Part shown: in pieces, positions 6,610 to 14,275 of the stretch
Layout: every line of letters begins with the position of its first letter
Numbering within the stretch: position 1 is the first letter of the stretch
Assembly: GCA_004558955.1 (NCBI GenBank)
Contig: SFZC01000051.1
Coordinates: 1 to 15,620 of the forward strand
Source of the DNA: a bacterium
GTDB taxonomy: Bacteria; Cyanobacteriota; Vampirovibrionia; Gastranaerophilales; Gastranaerophilaceae
Reading direction: 5' to 3'
DNA: 15,620 nucleotides
The notes under the pieces: model-generated
What the model was told of the DNA's origin: nothing
Databases searched by the model: none
The model's input: only the letters and a program-made list of their open reading frames with translations
Made by a program: the position numbers and the translations under genes

Positions 6610-6626
6610 AAAAGCGAGTTATTTTA

Positions 6627-7997
6627 TTATTTTAACATTTCATTAATTGCTTTGGCAGCTTTTTTGCCTGCACCCATTGCGTTAATAGCGTTAGAAGCAC
6701 CGACAGGAGCAACATCACCTCCGGCGAATATGCAAGGAATATTCGTTGCTCTTGACTCAGGGTCAACTTGGATATAACCTTTTGTATCCGTTGCAATGTC
6801 TAAGCCTTCTGATTCTGCCGAACGTTGAATAATCGGGTTAGGACCCGTTCCTAGTGCTACGATTACGGTGTCAACATCTTCGATTACAAATTTTCCGGTT
6901 CCGACAGGTCTTCTTCTGCCTGAAGCGTCAGGTTCACCAAGTTCCATAATTTCAAATTTCATGCCTGCAACATATCCGTCTTTGTCTAATATTTCAACAG
7001 GTGCGTGTAAGAATTTGAATTGTACGCCTTCTTCTTTTGCGTGTCTGATTTCTTCAAGTCTTGCAGGAAGTTCTTTTTCTGTTCTTCTGTAACAAATTGA
7101 AACTTCTTCAAAACCTACACGAACAGCAGTTCTTGCAGCATCCATTGCTACGTTACCGCCACCGATTACGGCAACTTTTTTACCGATTTTTAACGGAGTT
7201 ACACAATCGTTTCCGCCGGCTCCCATAAGGTTTACACGGGTTAGAAATTCGTTTGCGGAGAATACGCAGTTTAGGTTTTCCCCTTTTATACCCATCATTT
7301 TCGGTAAACCTGCCCCCGAGCAAATGAAAATTGCATCAAAACCGTCTTCTTCAAGTTGTTTTAGAGTAATTGATTTACCTACGATAACATTTGTGTGGAA
7401 TACAACTCCCATTGCTTTAAGGTTTTCGATTTCTCGGTCTAAAATTGTTCTCGGTAATCTGAAAGGAGGAATACCGTAACGAAGAACGCCGCCAAGTTTG
7501 TGGAGTGCTTCAAATACAACAACTTCATGACCTGCTTTTCGCAAATCTGCAGCAGCTGTAATTCCCGCACAGCCTGAACCGACAATGGCAACTTTTTTGC
7601 CTGACGGTTTGATGTCGGTTGTTGCTGCTTTGGTATTGTCGCCGACATAACGTTCCAACGCACCGATAGCAACCGCTTCGCCTTTAATTCCTAATATACA
7701 GTTACCCTCGCATTGTCTTTCTTGCGGGCAAACACGTCCGCAAACTGATGGTAACATACTGGTTTGTCTGATTATTTCGCCTGCTTTGTCTAAATTATCT
7801 TCTTTTAATGCGGCTATAAATTCAGGTATTTGAATATTTACGGGACAACCTTGTACACATCTCGGGTTTTTGCAGTGAAGGCATCTTGAAGCTTCAAGTT
7901 TAACCTGTTCTGCCGTTAAGTTGCTCTCAACCGGTTCAAAATTTGAACGTCTTTCGGTTTTATCCTGTTCTTTTACTCTTTGTCTTTCGATAACCAT
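6627..7997 (-). CDS. gltD: Glutamate synthase small-subunit-type NADPH oxidoreductase (GltD/NfnB family)
   Basis: This FAD and [4Fe-4S] flavoprotein passes electrons between NADPH and a partner. The 456-aa product has an N-terminal iron-sulfur domain with Cys39, 42, 47, 51 (CLHCKNPRCVQGCP) and Cys86, 90, 96, 100 (CGRVCPQERQCEGNC). The FAD Rossmann motif is VAIVGSGCAGITAAADL (136-152), the NADPH motif VAVIGGGNVAMDAA (275-288), and the closing FAD site is CIFAGGDVAPVGASNAINAM (422-441). Length fits the stand-alone GltA/GltD class. No large subunit (gltB) or NfnA partner lies beside it, so it could be GltD, NfnB (electron-bifurcating transhydrogenase) or a related dehydrogenase subunit. The ATG has AAGGG 8 bases upstream (8006-8010). 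It is a single-gene unit ending in a strong terminator. Confidence 0.92.
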   Translation of the reverse strand: MVIERQRVKEQDKTERRSNFEPVESNLTAEQVKLEASRCLHCKNPRCVQGCPVNIQIPEFIAALKEDNLDKAGEIIRQTSMLPSVCGRVCPQERQCEGNCILGIKGEAVAIGALERYVGDNTKAATTDIKPSGKKVAIVGSGCAGITAAADLRKAGHEVVVFEALHKLGGVLRYGIPPFRLPRTILDREIENLKAMGVVFHTNVIVGKSITLKQLEEDGFDAIFICSGAGLPKMMGIKGENLNCVFSANEFLTRVNLMGAGGNDCVTPLKIGKKVAVIGGGNVAMDAARTAVRVGFEEVSICYRRTEKELPARLEEIRHAKEEGVQFKFLHAPVEILDKDGYVAGMKFEIMELGEPDASGRRRPVGTGKFVIEDVDTVIVALGTGPNPIIQRSAESEGLDIATDTKGYIQVDPESRATNIPCIFAGGDVAPVGASNAINAMGAGKKAAKAINEMLK

Positions 7998-8035
7998 AAT
8001 ATTATCCCTTCTTATTTTTACGATTTATTACTTAT

Positions 8036-8064
8036 ATTTTATTTGCAAAACTCGGTTTGTGCAA
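8036..8064 (-). promoter_or_regulatory. Probable promoter of the gltD-like gene
   Basis: On the minus strand, TTGCAC (8064-8059) and TAAAAT (8041-8036) are separated by 17 bases, about 40 bases before the start codon. Confidence 0.5.
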
Positions 8065-8086
8065 GTTGTAACAAATTTCTAAATTC

Positions 8087-8113
8087 TTTACATATCCTAA
8101 CAAAGTGTATAAT
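8087..8113 (+). promoter_or_regulatory. Possible rmuC promoter
   Basis: TTTACA (8087-8092) and a perfect TATAAT (8108-8113) are separated by only 15 bases, shorter than ideal. The leader would be about 35 nt. It is divergent from the gltD promoter. Confidence 0.4.
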
Positions 8114-8155
8114 ATTGCGAAAAATATGCTATTATGCTGATTAAGAGAGTGTGTT

Positions 8156-9334
8156 ATGAGTATAAATTTATTAATTACAGTATTCGTGAGTATAATTGTA
8201 GGGCTTTTAGTTTGGGCGATTGCTTCGTCTTATTTCGAGAAGAAAATTGACGAGTTGAAGTCTGAAAATATTTATCTTAAATCCCAAAATTCGCTTAATC
8301 AAAATTTAATGAACGAGTTGAAGCTTGATTTTTCAAAGATTGCCAAAGAGGCGATTTTATCGGAACAGGAAAGCCTGATTTCACAACATTCAAATGATTT
8401 GAAAATGAAGATTGACTTGTTTAAGGCTCAAGAAATTACTCCAATAAATGCCTTACTCAAAGATTTTAAATCGGCGTTAGAGAATTATCAAAAATCACAC
8501 AATGCAGATACTCAAGAGGTTAAACAGGCAATAGCAACTGCAGAACGCTATGCAAAGGCTTTAACGACTGATCAAAATTCTCGTGGTGAATTTGGGGAAG
8601 ATATGCTAGAACAAATTTTGCAATTTGCGAATTTGCAAGAGAATGTTCACTATACAAAACAAATGTCGATTGAGGGCGGAAAGCCTGATTTTGTCGTTCA
8701 TTTGCCAAATGACAGGCATGTTGTGATTGATTCAAAAGCAATTTTGAAGAATTATTTGAGCTATCGACAAACTGAAAACGAATCAGATAAGAAAAACTTT
8801 ATTAATGATGTTGTTGTTTGTGTAAATGACTTGGCAAAACGTCATTACGACACATGCGAAACACTTAATCAAATCGGTTTTATTCTTATGTTTATTCCGA
8901 TTGAGGCGTGCGTAAATATGATTTATACGGATTGTGATTGTCGCAAAATTATAGAACTTGCTAATGAGAAAAATATTATAATTGTCGGTAAATCTTCATT
9001 GTTGGTGGCTTTGCGGCTAGTTACCCAACTTTGGGCGGCAGATGTTCAAAATCGTAATGTTAAAAATATTATTGCAACCGGTGAGCGGTTGTATAACAAT
9101 ATATCAACACATCTTCAAGGGTTGATGAATATTCAACAATCCTTAAACAAGGCATCTGAGTCTGTCCAAAAAGAGATTAATCGCTTTACCGCAAACAATA
9201 AAGGCAGTGTAATAAAAGAAGTTCATAATTTAATGCAATATGGTATAAAAGTTGATAAAATTGCCAATATGGAGCTTTTAAATAAAGAAGAAAAACTAAA
9301 TGATGAAATTTTAGGGGAGAAAATAAATGAGTAA
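8156..9334 (+). CDS. rmuC: RmuC-family DNA recombination-limiting protein
   Basis: RmuC proteins restrain recombination at inverted repeats; they are membrane-anchored and thought to be nucleases. The 392-aa product has an N-terminal membrane helix (5-23), a coiled coil (about 28-135), and the conserved RmuC domain (about 140-340). That domain shows a PD-(D/E)XK-like core: GEFGEDMLEQIL (144-155), GGKPDFVVHL (174-183) and VVIDSKA (189-195), with Asp178, Asp192 and Lys194 as likely active-site residues. FIPIEACVN (246-254) is also typical. Length is in the usual range. The start ATG is supported weakly by AGAGAG about 7 bases upstream. The last 8 bases overlap the next gene, implying one transcript and coupled translation. 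Confidence 0.93.
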   Translation: MSINLLITVFVSIIVGLLVWAIASSYFEKKIDELKSENIYLKSQNSLNQNLMNELKLDFSKIAKEAILSEQESLISQHSNDLKMKIDLFKAQEITPINALLKDFKSALENYQKSHNADTQEVKQAIATAERYAKALTTDQNSRGEFGEDMLEQILQFANLQENVHYTKQMSIEGGKPDFVVHLPNDRHVVIDSKAILKNYLSYRQTENESDKKNFINDVVVCVNDLAKRHYDTCETLNQIGFILMFIPIEACVNMIYTDCDCRKIIELANEKNIIIVGKSSLLVALRLVTQLWAADVQNRNVKNIIATGERLYNNISTHLQGLMNIQQSLNKASESVQKEINRFTANNKGSVIKEVHNLMQYGIKVDKIANMELLNKEEKLNDEILGEKINE

Positions 9335-10550
9335 TAATTTTGAAGAAAATAATAAAATATTCAGTGCTGAAGGGGTTATAAACAGACGTAATTTCTTTTC
9401 AAATTATTTGGTGTCGATGCTTGTCGGACTTGTTGTTTTTTCAACGCCGTTATTTTATTTGACACTTTTTAATACAGAATTGATGTCAAAAGTTATGCAT
9501 GTCGCCATGTCAAACCCGACAAGCACTGAATTCCCGTTATGGGTTGTGATTTGGGGTATTCTCGGGTTTTTCGTAAGACTTTGTATTTTGGCACCAAGTA
9601 TTATAAAAAGGATGCGTGATATAACCGAAAGAGAAGACGTAACGCTAATTGTATCTATTATTCTTGTGTTGATGTTGCTTGGAAATATTCCGTGTAAATT
9701 TCCGATTGTTTCGCAAATTTTCTTAGGGATAAATTTCTTCATTATTCTTTGTTTATTGTTTACAAAAGGTAGAATTACGGGAGAAAAACCTGCGGATAAT
9801 GTTGTAAAATTCAACTGGGGTGCAATGTTTGGAACTTGGGTTTGGGGCTTGATTAACAAATCTTACCTTACACTTTGGGCAATTCCGTTATTCTTTACTT
9901 GCGGCGGATTCTTTGTGTTTGCTTTGATTTGCGGTTTGAAGGGTAATGAGTGGGCATATTCAGAACAAAAAGACAAAAGTCTTGAAGATTTCCACAAATC
10001 TCAAACAGTACAAACAGCTTGGTTTTCTGTTTGCGTGCCGATAGTTGTCCTTGTTGTTTCAATAATTTCCGTATTATTTGGCAGTGTGATGTTATATCAA
10101 TATTTTCAGAAAAATCCGAATGCTTTAAAATCTATGGAAAATTATTCTTCTCGAATGATTACCTCATCAGTTGAGGCTCGTTATGATAATATTGAACTTA
10201 CTGATAATGAGTATAAATTCTATATTTCGCCGACTGTTTGGAACGGTTTGCCTGCAAAAGCGAAGAAAAATTTGTTTGTGACGACCGAAAGTTACGTTTT
10301 TGTGAAACTTACCGAAGATAATAAGATTTCTAAAAAAGATTTAAGTTCAAACGATAAGTATTTGACTGAGTCCAATAAAATTAAGATTTACAGTTCATTT
10401 AACAATGAATTGTTGGCGGAGCGAAATGTTGACGTTGAAAACTACAAAAAACTTGAAGAACAGTATAAAAAGAAAGAAATCCCAATGAGGGCTTTGCTTG
10501 AGGTTACAAATGGCGGGTACAGTTTCAACGAACACCCGACCTTGCCGTAG
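9327..10550 (+). CDS. Multi-pass membrane protein with a soluble C-terminal domain, unknown function
   Basis: The 407-aa product has hydrophobic segments at about 26-48, 71-93, 104-120, 126-146, 180-203 and 231-256. A hydrophilic C-terminal half follows (about 260-407), probably outside the membrane. The N-terminal block (GVINRRNFFSNYL, 16-28, later IIKRMRDI, 92-99) resembles DUF805-type membrane proteins. The middle (FNWGAMFGTWVWGLINKSYL, 162-181) resembles the FNWxAFFxxxxWxxYRK opening of small helper membrane proteins. The C-terminal domain is unrecognised. Its ATG lies inside the end of rmuC (8-base overlap), with AGGGGAG (9313-9319) 7 bases ahead, so it is co-translated with rmuC. Both family resemblances are by eye only. 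Confidence 0.78.
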   Translation: MSNNFEENNKIFSAEGVINRRNFFSNYLVSMLVGLVVFSTPLFYLTLFNTELMSKVMHVAMSNPTSTEFPLWVVIWGILGFFVRLCILAPSIIKRMRDITEREDVTLIVSIILVLMLLGNIPCKFPIVSQIFLGINFFIILCLLFTKGRITGEKPADNVVKFNWGAMFGTWVWGLINKSYLTLWAIPLFFTCGGFFVFALICGLKGNEWAYSEQKDKSLEDFHKSQTVQTAWFSVCVPIVVLVVSIISVLFGSVMLYQYFQKNPNALKSMENYSSRMITSSVEARYDNIELTDNEYKFYISPTVWNGLPAKAKKNLFVTTESYVFVKLTEDNKISKKDLSSNDKYLTESNKIKIYSSFNNELLAERNVDVENYKKLEEQYKKKEIPMRALLEVTNGGYSFNEHPTLP

Positions 10551-10557
10551 GGAGATA

Positions 10558-11016
10558 TTATACCATAATTTTTTCATCAATAATTTCGCAAGCTTCTTTA
10601 ATAAATTGTTCGCACGGACGTTTGGTGTAGTATTCTGCCGTTCGTTTTGACGGTACAAATGAGGAGTCTTTGCCGTCTGTTTCGCCTAATAGTTCTCTAC
10701 AAATTATTGTGCCGTGTTTTTCTTTAAACTGTTTGGCCAGTTCTTGTATTCTTTTGTAATGTTCGGCTTTGAGGGTGTCGTTATTCGGTTCTGTGTATCC
10801 TTTTGCAAGTCCCGCTATCATAAACATTGCACTGACCGCTCCGCAAACCTCTCTCAATCTGCCCATACCACCGCCAAACGAGGATGACATTTTCAATGCC
10901 ATAGTTTCAGTAATTCCAAAATCTTTTGCATACGTCAAAAATACTGATTGAGCACAGTTATACCCGTTTTTGAAGTAATTTGCCGCAATTTGTGAATGTT
11001 TTAATTTCGTTTCCAT
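10558..11016 (-). CDS. C_GCAxxG_C_C family putative redox protein
   Basis: The 152-aa product shows the family's Cys layout: NCAQSVF (Cys21), FGGGMGRLREVCGAVSA (47-63, Cys58), IICRELLG (Cys106), Cys135 and Cys143. The family is described as putatively redox-active because of these conserved cysteines; no reaction is established. It appears cytosolic, with no signal peptide or membrane helix. It is the last gene of the minus-strand operon, 22 bases after the methyltransferase stop, with only a poor ribosome binding site. Its stop is 7 bases from the stop of the plus-strand membrane protein gene, with no terminator in between. Confidence 0.9.
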   Translation of the reverse strand: METKLKHSQIAANYFKNGYNCAQSVFLTYAKDFGITETMALKMSSSFGGGMGRLREVCGAVSAMFMIAGLAKGYTEPNNDTLKAEHYKRIQELAKQFKEKHGTIICRELLGETDGKDSSFVPSKRTAEYYTKRPCEQFIKEACEIIDEKIMV

Positions 11017-11038
11017 ATCTTTATTTTAACCCTTAATC

Positions 11039-11782
11039 TTAAAATAACTCATACAAAATCACTGAAACCGAAGTTGCAAGGTTCAATGATTCTACCATTG
11101 GTGACATTTCTATTTTGACGGAATCATCTGACTTTTTTATCAATTCGTCCGTCAATCCGTCCGCCTCGCTCCCAAACATTACAACCGCAGGAAGGTTTAT
11201 TTTGTAGTTTTTTAGCAAGTTTTTACTTCTCGGCAAGGTCGCAATTTTGTTAAAATTTTTGAAAGTTTTATTAAAAGTTTCGATATCTTTTATTTGCACA
11301 ATAGGAAGTTTCCAAAGATTTCCGACAGACGCTCGAACTGTTTTAGGATTGTAAATATCAACGCAATCCCCGAACAACACCACCGCATCGGCTCCAAACG
11401 CAACCGCCGATCTTAAAATCGTTCCCAAATTGCCCGAATCCTTAATGTTTTCAAGCAAAACCACTTTTTGTACATTCTTTAAATCTTTAATATCAAAAAT
11501 CTTCTGTATCCCGATTGCAACCGCTTCAGGAGTTGAATCTGTTGTGGAAATCTTTTTCAAAACAGGTTCTGAGGCTTCAATCAAAAGGTCTTTGCAAAAT
11601 TCGTACTCTTTTATTTTATTTTTGCTCACAAAAACGTGTTCTAACGTGATATCAGCATCAAACGCTTCCCTGATTGCCTTGTAGCCTTCAAGCAAAAATT
11701 TTTTTTCAACATTTCGGTATTTTTTTTGTTGTAATTTTACCGTATTTTTTACCAATTCATTATTAACGCTTGTTATTTCCAT
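11039..11782 (-). CDS. TrmH/SpoU-family RNA 2'-O-ribose methyltransferase
   Basis: It transfers a methyl group from S-adenosylmethionine to a ribose 2'-OH in rRNA or tRNA. The 247-aa product has an N-terminal RNA-binding (SpoU substrate-binding-like) domain (1-95) and the knotted SPOUT domain with all three motifs. Motif 1 is NIKDSGNLGTILRSAVAFGA (112-131, catalytic Arg124), motif 2 is MFGSEADGL (202-210), and motif 3 is MVESLNLATSVSVILYE (229-245). The layout is closest to RlmB/TsnR-like enzymes; the target nucleotide cannot be told from sequence. Its ATG overlaps the preceding stop as TAATG (11780-11784), so it should be translated by coupling with the aminopeptidase gene. Confidence 0.93.
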   Translation of the reverse strand: MEITSVNNELVKNTVKLQQKKYRNVEKKFLLEGYKAIREAFDADITLEHVFVSKNKIKEYEFCKDLLIEASEPVLKKISTTDSTPEAVAIGIQKIFDIKDLKNVQKVVLLENIKDSGNLGTILRSAVAFGADAVVLFGDCVDIYNPKTVRASVGNLWKLPIVQIKDIETFNKTFKNFNKIATLPRSKNLLKNYKINLPAVVMFGSEADGLTDELIKKSDDSVKIEMSPMVESLNLATSVSVILYELF

Positions 11783-13311
11783 TACAACACCTCAAATTCT
11801 TCAAGCCAAATTTTTTCTTGTTCCGTCAACATAGAAAAATCAATCAATTTTTTCTCATAATTCATTTTTACAAAAGAGTGAATGTCGTTATCTTTGTAAT
11901 AACAGGAATTTTCTAATCTTACCCCGAAAAATCCCTCTTTATATAATCCAGGTTCGATAGAAAAACACATTCCGTCCTTAATTTCGACTTTTGAGGTTTC
12001 GTGTTTGCTCAATCTCGGCGGAAATTCGTGAACATTTATTCCTATTCCGTGTCCCAATCCGTGATTGAATACAAAACCTTGTGTATCGGTGTTTTCAAAC
12101 AGTTTTTGAACAACATTGTCAACGTCAAATCCCGTGAAAGGTCTTTCAAGATGTGTTTTTGCGTAATTATAAGCGTTCAAAAAGGCTTTTAATACAAGTG
12201 TGTAAATCTCTTTTTGCAAATTTGTCGGCTCCCCTTTTACAAAAACTCTTGTGATATCCGTTGCCAATCCGCCTTCAAAATATCCGCCACAGTCAATCAA
12301 AACCAGCGAACCGTCCGTCACGATTTCATCTTTTGAAGATTTTGAATAATGTGCAAGTGCCGAATTTTTGTCTTTCGCAACAATAGATTTAAAGCTCAAC
12401 CCCTTAGCACCGTTTTTGTAAAATTCCTCTTCCAAATGCTTTGCGATGTCGTATTCTGAAATATTCTCATTATTCAAAATAAATTCTCGAGTTGCTTTAA
12501 CAGCTTTATCAGTTCGTGCGAACGCAGATTTCAGATGCTCAAGTTCGGTGTCATTTTTTTGTGCCTTCATCTCTTTTACGGGATTTGTGGTTAAAATTTT
12601 TGCACTGTCTTTAATCAGTGCGTAATCGTAGGCAGTAATCGAATTTTTATCAACAAAAACCGTGCCTTTGAGATTTTTCAAATCCTGTTCAAGTTTTTCA
12701 AAATCCTTGCATTTATATAAAGTGTTGCAATCTTTTTTAATTATTGCTCTAGCCTTGATTTTTGCCGAAAAGTTTTGTGAGAAATTTCTCATATTATATA
12801 AATAAGAAACCTCGTCTAAATCCGTCAAATAAAAACTTTCGCCGTCTTTTAAGTTTTGGGTAATTTTTTTAATTTTGGCTCCCGTTGAAATTCCTGTTAA
12901 AGAAATGTCTAACTCGATATCTTCTTTATTTTGGTCATTGTTTTGAGTTTCGCAATCTAACGGGTCAAACGGCAAAAGCTTTGTTTTGCGTTGCGAATTT
13001 AGCAAATTGTAGGTGTTTAACGAAACTTTTTGAGAGAAAATTCCCAAAGTTTCCTCTTTTGGAACTCGTGCAAGAATTTCATTTAATTGTGATTGCGTTC
13101 CGTTTAGTTTTACTACGGTTACGACAAAAAGATAAATCGTATCAGGTGTCACAAGTGCTTCGCCCGTAGAACCCGAAAAATTAGTTACCTTGTATCTTGA
13201 ATTTTCTTGCAGTGTGTTATATTCAACCAAAAATTTGTTAGTCGAATTTATCAACAAATAATTTAACTTGTTGTCCGCCATGAAATTTTTTATAACCGTA
13301 ATATTTTCCAT
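11782..13311 (-). CDS. Xaa-Pro aminopeptidase (M24B metallopeptidase)
   Basis: This enzyme removes an N-terminal residue that precedes proline. The 509-aa product has a creatinase-like N-terminal part (about 1-240) and a pita-bread catalytic domain (about 250-490). Predicted ligands for two metal ions are Asp340 (VLIDCGGYFEGG), Asp352 (ATDITR), His421 (HGLGHGIG, 417-424), Glu453 (SIEPGLY) and Glu467 (VRLEN). His321 (AHYSKS) fits the proton-shuttle site. No signal peptide is seen, so it is cytosolic. It is a shortened version of the three-domain APP type (often about 590 aa). It follows the parvulin gene after one base and overlaps the methyltransferase gene by one base, so it lies within a tightly packed operon. 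Proximity to a proline isomerase suggests joint work on proline peptides; that is inference. Confidence 0.93.
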   Translation of the reverse strand: MENITVIKNFMADNKLNYLLINSTNKFLVEYNTLQENSRYKVTNFSGSTGEALVTPDTIYLFVVTVVKLNGTQSQLNEILARVPKEETLGIFSQKVSLNTYNLLNSQRKTKLLPFDPLDCETQNNDQNKEDIELDISLTGISTGAKIKKITQNLKDGESFYLTDLDEVSYLYNMRNFSQNFSAKIKARAIIKKDCNTLYKCKDFEKLEQDLKNLKGTVFVDKNSITAYDYALIKDSAKILTTNPVKEMKAQKNDTELEHLKSAFARTDKAVKATREFILNNENISEYDIAKHLEEEFYKNGAKGLSFKSIVAKDKNSALAHYSKSSKDEIVTDGSLVLIDCGGYFEGGLATDITRVFVKGEPTNLQKEIYTLVLKAFLNAYNYAKTHLERPFTGFDVDNVVQKLFENTDTQGFVFNHGLGHGIGINVHEFPPRLSKHETSKVEIKDGMCFSIEPGLYKEGFFGVRLENSCYYKDNDIHSFVKMNYEKKLIDFSMLTEQEKIWLEEFEVL

Positions 13312-13312
13312 C

Positions 13313-13594
13313 TTAGTTTTTACCTGTTAATTGGATTAAGTGCCAACCGAATTGGGTTTGAACAGGCTGAGAAATTTCACCTAATTCAAGAGAAAATGCA
13401 GCATCTTCAAATGGTTTAACCATCATACCTTTTCCGAAAAATCCCAAATCTCCACCGTTTTGACCTGACGGACAAAGTGATTTTGCTTCTGCTATTTCAG
13501 CAAAAGATGCACCGTTTTTGATTTCTTCGTACAAATTTTTTGCTTCGGCTTCTGTTTTTACAAGAATATGACTTGCTCTTACTTCTGTTGTCAT
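13313..13594 (-). CDS. Parvulin-type peptidyl-prolyl cis-trans isomerase
   Basis: The 93-aa product is a bare parvulin domain: RASHILVKTEAEA (6-18), the block CPSGQNGGDLGFFGKGMMVK (41-60), PFEDAAFSL (61-69), and VQTQFGWHLIQL (78-89). It speeds cis-trans isomerisation at proline. No signal peptide or membrane anchor is present, so it should act in the cytosol. The start is the ATG at 13594, because AGGAGA (13602-13607) precedes it by 7 bases. The reading frame runs 24 codons further upstream, to 13666, but that extension crosses the promoter and has no ribosome binding site. It is the first gene of the operon leading to the aminopeptidase. Confidence 0.93.
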   Translation of the reverse strand: MTTEVRASHILVKTEAEAKNLYEEIKNGASFAEIAEAKSLCPSGQNGGDLGFFGKGMMVKPFEDAAFSLELGEISQPVQTQFGWHLIQLTGKN

Positions 13595-13624
13595 GTTAAA
13601 TTCTCCTATTTTTCTAACAGGTGA

Positions 13625-13653
13625 ATTATAAAATAAAAAGGTTTGTCTTGCAA
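13625..13653 (-). promoter_or_regulatory. Promoter of the parvulin-aminopeptidase operon
   Basis: On the minus strand, TTGCAA (13653-13648), 17 bases, and a perfect TATAAT (13630-13625) lie 30 bases before the parvulin start. It supports the short parvulin start and four-gene transcription. Confidence 0.72.
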
Positions 13654-13704
13654 TTATACAATACAAACCGGAAGTTATAAAACATGAAAAATTTTTTGTT
13701 TAGG

Positions 13705-13871
13705 ATGTAAGTTCAAAATGTTTATACCAAACCGCTAAAAGAAAAAATCTTGTCGCAACCCCGAAAAAGTGCTTGGACAAATTGAACTTACATTATTATT
13801 TTAACCAGTCATGGCATAAAATTTCACCATTCCGAAGGATAAAATTTTAGCAATTTGTCTTGGTATTTTTT
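13705..13871 (+). other. Gene-free stretch with long inverted repeats: structured RNA or small mobile element
   Basis: No credible protein gene lies between 13667 and 13964. ATGTAAGTTCAA (13705-13716) has a perfect complement at 13782-13793, 65 bases away. GACAAATTG (13776-13784) pairs perfectly with CAATTTGTC (13851-13859), and the two pairings exclude each other because they share 13782-13784. A third hairpin joins 13817-13824 to 13842-13849. A T6 run (13866-13871) follows the last arm, giving a possible plus-strand transcript end. Alternatively, the 89-bp unit 13705-13793 could be a miniature element bounded by 12-bp terminal inverted repeats. I recognise no known RNA family; strand is tentative. 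Confidence 0.35.
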
Positions 13872-13911
13872 ACTAATTATAAAGTATTAATTGTAGAAAA
13901 GATAAAAACTC

Positions 13912-13940
13912 TTGATTTTGAAGAAGTTTTATTGTAAGAT
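13912..13940 (+). promoter_or_regulatory. Promoter of tRNA-Gly
   Basis: TTGATT (13912-13917), 17 bases, then TAAGAT (13935-13940). Transcription would start about 18 bases before the mature tRNA. Confidence 0.55.
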
Positions 13941-13964
13941 AAATCTTGTGAGCGAAATATACAT

Positions 13965-14037
13965 GCGGAAGTAGCTCAGTTGGTAGAGCGTCTGCCTTCC
14001 AAGCAGGCTGTCGCGAGTTCGAGTCTCGTCTTCCGCT
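13965..14037 (+). tRNA. tRNA-Gly (anticodon UCC)
   Basis: The 73-base cloverleaf has acceptor arms GCGGAAG/CTTCCGC, D stem GCTC/GAGC with loop AGTTGGTA, anticodon stem TCTGC/GCAGG with loop CTTCCAA (anticodon TCC), and T stem GCGAG/CTCGT with loop TTCGAGT. The discriminator base is T, as usual for glycine. CCA is not encoded. The acceptor 3' strand is also part of a longer hairpin with downstream DNA. Confidence 0.96.
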
Positions 14038-14080
14038 TATTAAAAAAGGACTACCGAAGTAGTCCTTTTTTAATAAGCGG
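14033..14080 (+). terminator. Terminator hairpin of tRNA-Gly, extending into the tRNA 3' end
   Basis: The core terminator is GGACTAC-CGAA-GTAGTCC (14048-14065) followed by T6 (14066-14071). The palindrome continues outward without a mismatch to 14033 and 14080. This makes a 22-bp stem with a 4-base loop whose 5' arm begins with CCGCT, the last five bases of the mature tRNA. The A6/T6 arms make it potentially bidirectional. Confidence 0.85.
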
Positions 14081-14263
14081 TAATAAAATATTTTAATTTT
14101 CGTTTTCGTTGAGTTAAACGAAACTGTTTAGTTGTATATAATATTTAAAACCAAACTGTTGTTATATTGAGAGTATTATCGATTTATCAGGAAATTTGTA
14201 ACTTATTATAACAATTTCGTTATTTTTGGGCAAAAAATTTTTTCAGCTGTTTTGTATAGGTTG
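14081..14263. other. Upstream region of the 131-aa gene with small repeats
   Basis: This AT-rich region has no gene. It contains a 7-bp inverted repeat (TTTCGTT, 14104-14110, with AACGAAA, 14117-14123), and AAACTGTT occurs twice (14121-14128 and 14153-14160), 32 bases apart. A TATAAT at 14137-14142 has no good -35 at the right distance. Possible operator or promoter elements, weakly supported. Confidence 0.3.
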
Positions 14264-14275
14264 AAGGAGTTTTTG

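Noticed and set aside
13313..13666. Long version of the parvulin gene starting at 13666
   Set aside because: The extra 24 codons cross a near-consensus promoter and lack a ribosome binding site; the ATG at 13594 has AGGAGA at ideal spacing.
13681..13871. SRP RNA, 6S RNA or tmRNA in the gene-free stretch
   Set aside because: None of the conserved cores is present: no SRP apical GGAAGCAGC-type motif, no tmRNA acceptor and tag frame, no 6S-type closing stem.
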